Assembly: GCF_015354405.1 (NCBI RefSeq)
Contig: NZ_JADKYP010000001.1
Span: 62,001-126,000 of the forward strand
Source of the DNA: Nocardia sp. BSTN01
GTDB lineage: Bacteria > Actinomycetota > Actinomycetes > Mycobacteriales > Mycobacteriaceae
Direction: 5' to 3'
Length of the DNA: 64,000 bases
The position numbers and the translations under genes were made by a program. The stretch's first letter is position 1. Each line of letters opens with the position of its first letter. This document shows, piece by piece, positions 63,001 to 64,000 of the stretch. The notes beneath the pieces were generated by a model. The model was not told where the DNA came from and did not search any database. It saw nothing but the letters and a program-made list of their open reading frames with translations.

Positions 63001-64000
63001 CTGGTCGTCGCGGCGAGCGGGCTGGTGGTGGACGACACCTCCTGGCGCATCGTCGTCGACGAGTTGTCGGAGTCGTGGGCGGGAGGACATTCCGCGCCCG
63101 CGGCCGTCGACGCCGGTCCGCTGGGCGTCGGTCGCGCGCTCGCGGCGAGTGCCGGAGCGGCCGAGACCGTGGCGCAGCTCGGCTGGTGGCGGCGTCATCT
63201 CGCCTCCGCACCCGCCGATGCGCCGGTCGAGGGCATCGATCTGGCGGCGCGCGGGCGGGTCTCGCTGGTCATCACCGCCGAGGGCGCGGCCGCCGTGGAC
63301 GCGGTCGCGCACGCCTATCACGCCACCATCGAGGATGTGCTGCTCACCGCCTTCGCGCTGGCGCAGGAGCGGGGCGCCCGGGCCGATGCCGGCGATCTGA
63401 TCGGCACCGTCGTGCGGTTGGCGGCCGACGGCCGTGCGGTCGCCGGCGCCGAATCCGCCGGGACAGTCGGTGGTTTCACCTCCACCTATCCGTTGCTGGT
63501 CGGCCTCACCGGTATCGATGTCGAGCAGGCGCTGCTCGGTCACCGCGCGGCCGGCGACGCCATCGCGCAGATCAAGGAGTTGCGCCGCGCGGTGCCCGAT
63601 TCGGGTGTCGGCTACGGTCTGCTGCGGTATCTCAACGCCGACACCGCGCCCGCACTGGCCGCGGCCCCGCAGGGCCGCACCGCGTTCCGCTACCGCGATC
63701 TGCGTCCGGCCCGGCCGTACCCGCACCTGCCCGCGGCCGATCTGCTGCTCGACATCACCGTCGACGCCACCGAGGACGGACTGCTGGCGCGCTTCGATTA
63801 CGCGGCAGCCGTTTTCACCGTCGACCAGGTGAAGGAGTTCGCCGGGCTGTGGGTGCGGGCGCTGGGCGGTCTCGCCGAGCACGGAACCCGTGCCGACGCC
63901 GGTGGTTTCACCGTGTCCGACTTCGAGCTGGTCCGCCTGGACGCCGCCGATATCGCGAAGTTGTCGCAGGACTACCCGGATCTGGCCGATGTCTGGCCGG
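51070..64000 (+). CDS. Non-ribosomal peptide synthetase 2 (runs off right edge)
   Basis: At least 4310 residues in one open frame. Order: A3 (~15-515), T (GGNS 562), C (HHIAADG 749), A4 (loop 1237), T (1625), C (HHIAADA 1827), A5 (loop 2355), T (2743), C (HHIAADG 2931), A6 (loop 3423), T (GGDS 3806), epimerization-like domain (~3858-4290), then the start of another C domain at the edge (DVWP). Pocket residues by eye: A3 DALFVGGIM, A4 DVWDFILVS, A5 DLWHLILVS, A6 DALFVGGIM; A3 and A6 should use the same amino acid. Starts with an A domain and no C domain. ATG 51070 after GGAAGTGA, 152 bp downstream of NRPS1. Confidence 0.93.
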   Translation, partial: MTRPARVRPTRTRRPRVTTLPQLMATAVEADPTGTALVFADATTTLAELSYAELDERSTRLARLLIARGIGPEDLVAVGIPRSVESVVAVWAVAKTGAGFVPVDPNYPADRVAHMVSDSGAKLGLTVSPVRMDLPDSVEWLTVDGDFAARLEEFSGDPVTYADRLRPLRAEHPAYVIYTSGSTGKPKGVVVTQAGLSSFCDEQRERYRVGNDSRTLHFASPSFDASVLELLLAIGGAAAMVVASPSVLGGHELANLLRRERVTHAFVTPAALASVDPAGLDDLRVVVAGGEACPPELVRRWAIAIEGGTREFYNGYGPTETTIMTNISAPLVPGETVTIGAPVRGITEYVLDEQLARVPRGAVGELYITGAQLARGYHLRPGLTAARFVANPFDAGGSRLYRTGDLVRWTAAGELEYLGRNDFQVKIRGFRIELGEIDAVLAAHDSVDFAVTVGHTLHSGATILVSYVHAADGAKVDSDELSEHAGQSLPAHMVPTTIMVLDTIPLTPVGKLDRAALPEPVLAAREFRAPSGALEEMVAAVFTDLLDPPGPVGADDDFFELGGNSLIATQVAGRLGAQISARVPARLLFEAATVAELAQQLEPLKGEGGRLALAPMPRPERIPLSLAQQRMWFLNQFDPESAANNIPFAIRLTGALNVDALQAAVADVIERHETLRTVYPSADGAGHQVILPAAQSVPDLAPKPVAEDELPQWLAGYLLAGFDVAAEVPLRIAVAELAPDDHVVAVVVHHIAADGASVAPFMRDLLAAFLARRNGARPSWQPLPVQYADYALWQRALLGDERDPESLAAQQIDYWRTTLAGIPDRLDLPADRPRPQIASGRGAEYTFDIAPELHTRLEELAQRTGTSLFMVVHAAFAILLARSSGTDDITIGTPVAGRGEAELDALVGMFVNTLVLRTRIDAATTVEQLLAAVKDTDLGAFSHAELPFERLVEVLDPVRSQAHHPLFQAALFFQNMQKPQLRLPGLVAETVEFDGAVAKFDLQLTAVPRTDAGAPAGVSAMFTYALDLFDEPTVAAYADRLVRVLEGIAADPAAAVGDIELLDPAERLRILRDWNDTAHRVEPELLLDGYRRAALRNPDAVAVTYEGAQLTYAEFDAQVNQLARLLISRGVGPDALVGLAIRRSLDLVVGMYAIVAAGGAYVPLDPDHPVDRIAHILDTAQPVCVVTTVADTVAVPARIPVLRLDTMDLGGFDPSPIRPAELLAPVRPDHPAYVIFTSGSTGRPKGVAVSHAAINNQIEWMLAAYPLGSGDVYLQKTATTFDVSLWGYFMPLRAGAELVVATHDGHRDPLYVAETIAAHGVTVTDFVPSMLTVFAAHIAPGSCPTLQDIFVIGEALPPETADAVHAVCDARIHNLYGPTEAAVSVTYWPVGEDDRPSVPIGLPQWNTRVYVLDGRLRPVPVGVPGELYLAGDQLARGYVRRPDLTADRFVANPFGHGERMYRTGDLVLWREADETRPARLDYIGRTDFQVKFRGQRIELGEIETALLALPGVSQAVALVMGSALGDQLVAYVVAQPRATLDPERLRTSVADSLPAYMVPAVVVVLDAFPLNPSGKLDRKALPEPTFSSREFRAPSTPVEEIVAEVFGSVLGLERVGADDDFFALGGNSLIATQVVARLGAAVGGRVPVRSLFETPTVAGLAATLDSQTHIRRGVELGSIEHPEQLPLSLAQQRMWFLNRFDQAETAEEAVHSGSAAYNLPFALRLTGSLDVEALGEALDDVVARHEVLRTVYPETPEGPVQVILPADTRLGLRPERTATAAVADAVYALAATPFDVTSEVPLRVRLLEISDLAPGSRREYVLAVVVHHIAADASSMGPLVRDVMTAYAARTSGAAPDWAPLRVQYADYALWQRAVLGSESHSDSIAAQQISYWQRELAGLPDVLELPTDRPRPPVATLAGARVDVRIEPEVHAGLVDLARAHGATLFMVVHSAFAVLLARLSGGDDIAVGSPVAGRGEAELDDLIGMFVNTVVFRTRVERGEPFTELLARQRETDLQAFAHADIPFERLVEVLNPPRSTAHHPLFQVGLSFQNVARTELELPGLSVAGVDADLDVSQFDLHLIVADAYDADGNADGVGGFLTYATDLFDAATAASIVERLSLLLAGVVADAATPVGDLDILTAAERAELERAATGASHPVVAATLPGLLAATVAARPHAVALVADAAGQFGGAPAELTYAELGERVDRLARHLISLGVGPESRVALALRRGVDLVVAMYAVSVAGGAYVPVDPDQPAERVGYILDSADPVCVLTTSDIPDLPGRSAPSATAAAARDWRGRSQSMPALADSGRSAAREGVVRLDELDLSGLSARPVTDADRIAPLLPQHTAYVIFTSGSTGRPKGVAVPHGAIVNQLVWKTAEFDLGADDAVLLKTAATFDLSVWEFWSAAVSGGRLVMAAPDGHRDPAYVNDLIRRSGVTTLHVVPSMLDALLTEARMNTVPATTSPLRRVLAIGEALPAALAQRFAAVHPEVELYNLYGPTEAAVSITAHRVGAADELSVPIGAPEWNSSVYVLDSRLHPVPVGVSGELYLAGAQLARGYFGRADLTADRFVADPFDGGTRMYRTGDLVAWTANGELEYRGRTDFQVKVRGFRIELGEIEAALLRLPQLAQAVVVAKSDPRTGDRLVAYLVSADRELDVAQVKSALAAALPNYMVPAAFVVLDALPLTVNGKLDRKALPEPEFETTAFRAPSTPVEEIVAGAFAEVLGIDRVGLDDDFFALGGNSLLATQVAARIGAALEVRVPVRALFEAATVGALAARVERTGTERPRLPLVAGPRPDAVPLSYAQQRMWFLNQFDTAATVYNIPVAIRLSGALDVVALRQAVADLVARHEVLRTIYPETESGGAVQQVLAPSAVTVDLEPVQIGEERVAHEVGHQVASGFDVTTEIPFRIRLFQLSASEFVLVFVAHHIAADGWSMGPLTRDLMTAYVARAAGQAPSWAPLPIQYADYALWQRAALGAEDDPESLVSAQLSYWTTELADLPDELRLPADRPRPAVQSFAGAKVDFAVDSQVHAGLTALAQRHNSTVFMVVHTALAVFLARMSGTEDIAIGAPIAGRGEAELDDLIGMFVNTLVLRSRVRPGSGFAELLADNRETDLRAFAHADVPFERLVEALDPERSTARHPLFQVALSFENLAATSFELPGLSFTALDPAADTAKFDLLLTLREQRTGSGGEAGIFGEFTYATDLFDRDTVVDFGRRLGRILAAVARDADIAVGDLDILVGSESEDLAARTGRPAVPPATLPDLMAAAVAANPDGPAVVVGGRAFTYAQLDLASTKLARRLIELGAGPDKHVAVAIPRSLEGVVALWSVAKSGAAFVPIDPTYPYDRIAHMVADCRADFGVTVRAEVADLPDTAGGWIVLDDPAFAYEVDSLSGAPISDAERLVPLRPDNTAYLIYTSGSTGLPKGVVVTHAGLANFSAEQRERYRLDRDSRALAFASPSFDASMLELLLAIGACGALVIVPPRTFGGEELAEVIRGQRVTHAFLTPSVLASLDSDALASMQVIVAGGEAVPADLVAKWGGAPDGSGRRFHNGYGPTETTIMTNISDPLSPGDAVTIGGPIRGMRALILDSRLRLVPEGVAGELYLGGIQLARGYHDRPGLTAARFVADPYGPPGQRLYRTGDVVRWRRGEPVVEYVGRNDFQVKIRGLRIELGEIDSALIDQPGVDFAVTVGHRTATGTTILVSYVRSAAGVPLDTETLTAELAARLPEYMVPTAIVVLDEIPLTPVGKLDRKALPEPVLEAKRYRAPQTATEQVVAEVIGEVLGVDRVGVDDDFFALGGDSIVSIQVVSRARARGVHFTPRDVFTARTVEALARVATVEAAAAAEQSGPMPLPPAAVRALELDPSGRELRAIALDIPADCNPERIRAAVTGVLERHAVLSARLDLEAGALVIPETPVPAVLRQFVPGPDAVDLAVRSLKQELDPADGRTIAFALIAPTDPGESVGAATSLVVAASGLVVDDTSWRIVVDELSESWAGGHSAPAAVDAGPLGVGRALAASAGAAETVAQLGWWRRHLASAPADAPVEGIDLAARGRVSLVITAEGAAAVDAVAHAYHATIEDVLLTAFALAQERGARADAGDLIGTVVRLAADGRAVAGAESAGTVGGFTSTYPLLVGLTGIDVEQALLGHRAAGDAIAQIKELRRAVPDSGVGYGLLRYLNADTAPALAAAPQGRTAFRYRDLRPARPYPHLPAADLLLDITVDATEDGLLARFDYAAAVFTVDQVKEFAGLWVRALGGLAEHGTRADAGGFTVSDFELVRLDAADIAKLSQDYPDLADVWP
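62641..63930 (+). other. Epimerization-type domain with altered active site
   Basis: Recognised as E by the DDTSWRIVVDEL helix, GTVGGFTSTYPLLV, YGLLRYLN and FRYRDL motifs, and by the GGDSI-type carrier before it. The HHxxxDG motif reads SGLVVDD, so both histidines are gone (about 63016-63021). The EGHGR motif reads AADGR, so the glutamate is alanine (63421). Both residues are needed for proton exchange in characterised E domains, so activity is doubtful. Confidence 0.75.

Noticed and set aside
51760-63882. Three very long antisense frames (51760-55437, 55585-60048, 60049-63882) opposite NRPS2
   Set aside because: Same codon-bias shadow effect; composition is low complexity and boundaries do not fit any gene start signals.

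Overview
The window is GC-rich, uses GTG and TTG starts freely, and carries gene families typical of mycolic-acid actinomycetes: cytochromes P450 including a CYP130-type gene, F420-type reductases, a DesA-like desaturase, an Acg-type nitroreductase with a universal stress protein, FadD ligases, an MpaB-type oxygenase and large NRPSs. Nocardia or a close relative is the best guess. This is inferred from gene content, not from a marker gene.

Layout. 1-4404: a TetR gene running off the left edge, overlapping a CYP130-like P450; an amino-acid permease; a secreted NlpC/P60 hydrolase; a small unknown protein. 4438-7644: an MHYT membrane sensor, a deazaflavin-type reductase and its MarR regulator (each preceded by the same 19-bp palindrome), and a zinc-peptidase lipoprotein. 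7784-16754: desaturase, P450, SigJ-type ECF sigma factor, lipoprotein, ABC exporter, PAS-GGDEF protein, FAD monooxygenase. 16858-21051: a GGW-repeat secreted protein, a VOC/DUF1801 pair, and a divergent LuxR-ATPase regulator with a dense palindrome cluster between them. 21254-27014: a TetR-controlled set of two tandem dihydroxyphthalate-decarboxylase-like proteins plus a gamma-resorcylate-decarboxylase-like amidohydrolase, then RidA and a WYL regulator. 27137-27209: tRNA-Arg(CCU). 27345-42304: redox, stress and lipid-activation genes and a secreted LytM-type peptidase. 42358-64000: a LuxR regulator followed by two NRPS genes, the second running off the right edge.

The most interesting part is the NRPS line. 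NRPS1 reads A1-T-C-A2(Thr)-T-C and then ends in a shortened adenylation-like domain with no ATP-binding loop and no carrier domain. NRPS2, 152 bp downstream, starts directly with an intact A domain and no C domain. The condensation domain for one residue therefore appears to sit on NRPS1 while its A-T pair sits on NRPS2. NRPS2 continues A-T-C-A-T-C-A-T-C-A-T and then an epimerization-like domain that has lost both the HH pair and the catalytic glutamate position. At least six residues are specified. No thioesterase, MbtH or transporter gene is in the window.

Other observations include a possible small RNA or long leader (about 35141-35309) ending in a 14-bp perfect hairpin, several palindromes placed where the neighbouring regulators would bind, and a RidA-type protein lacking the family's arginine.
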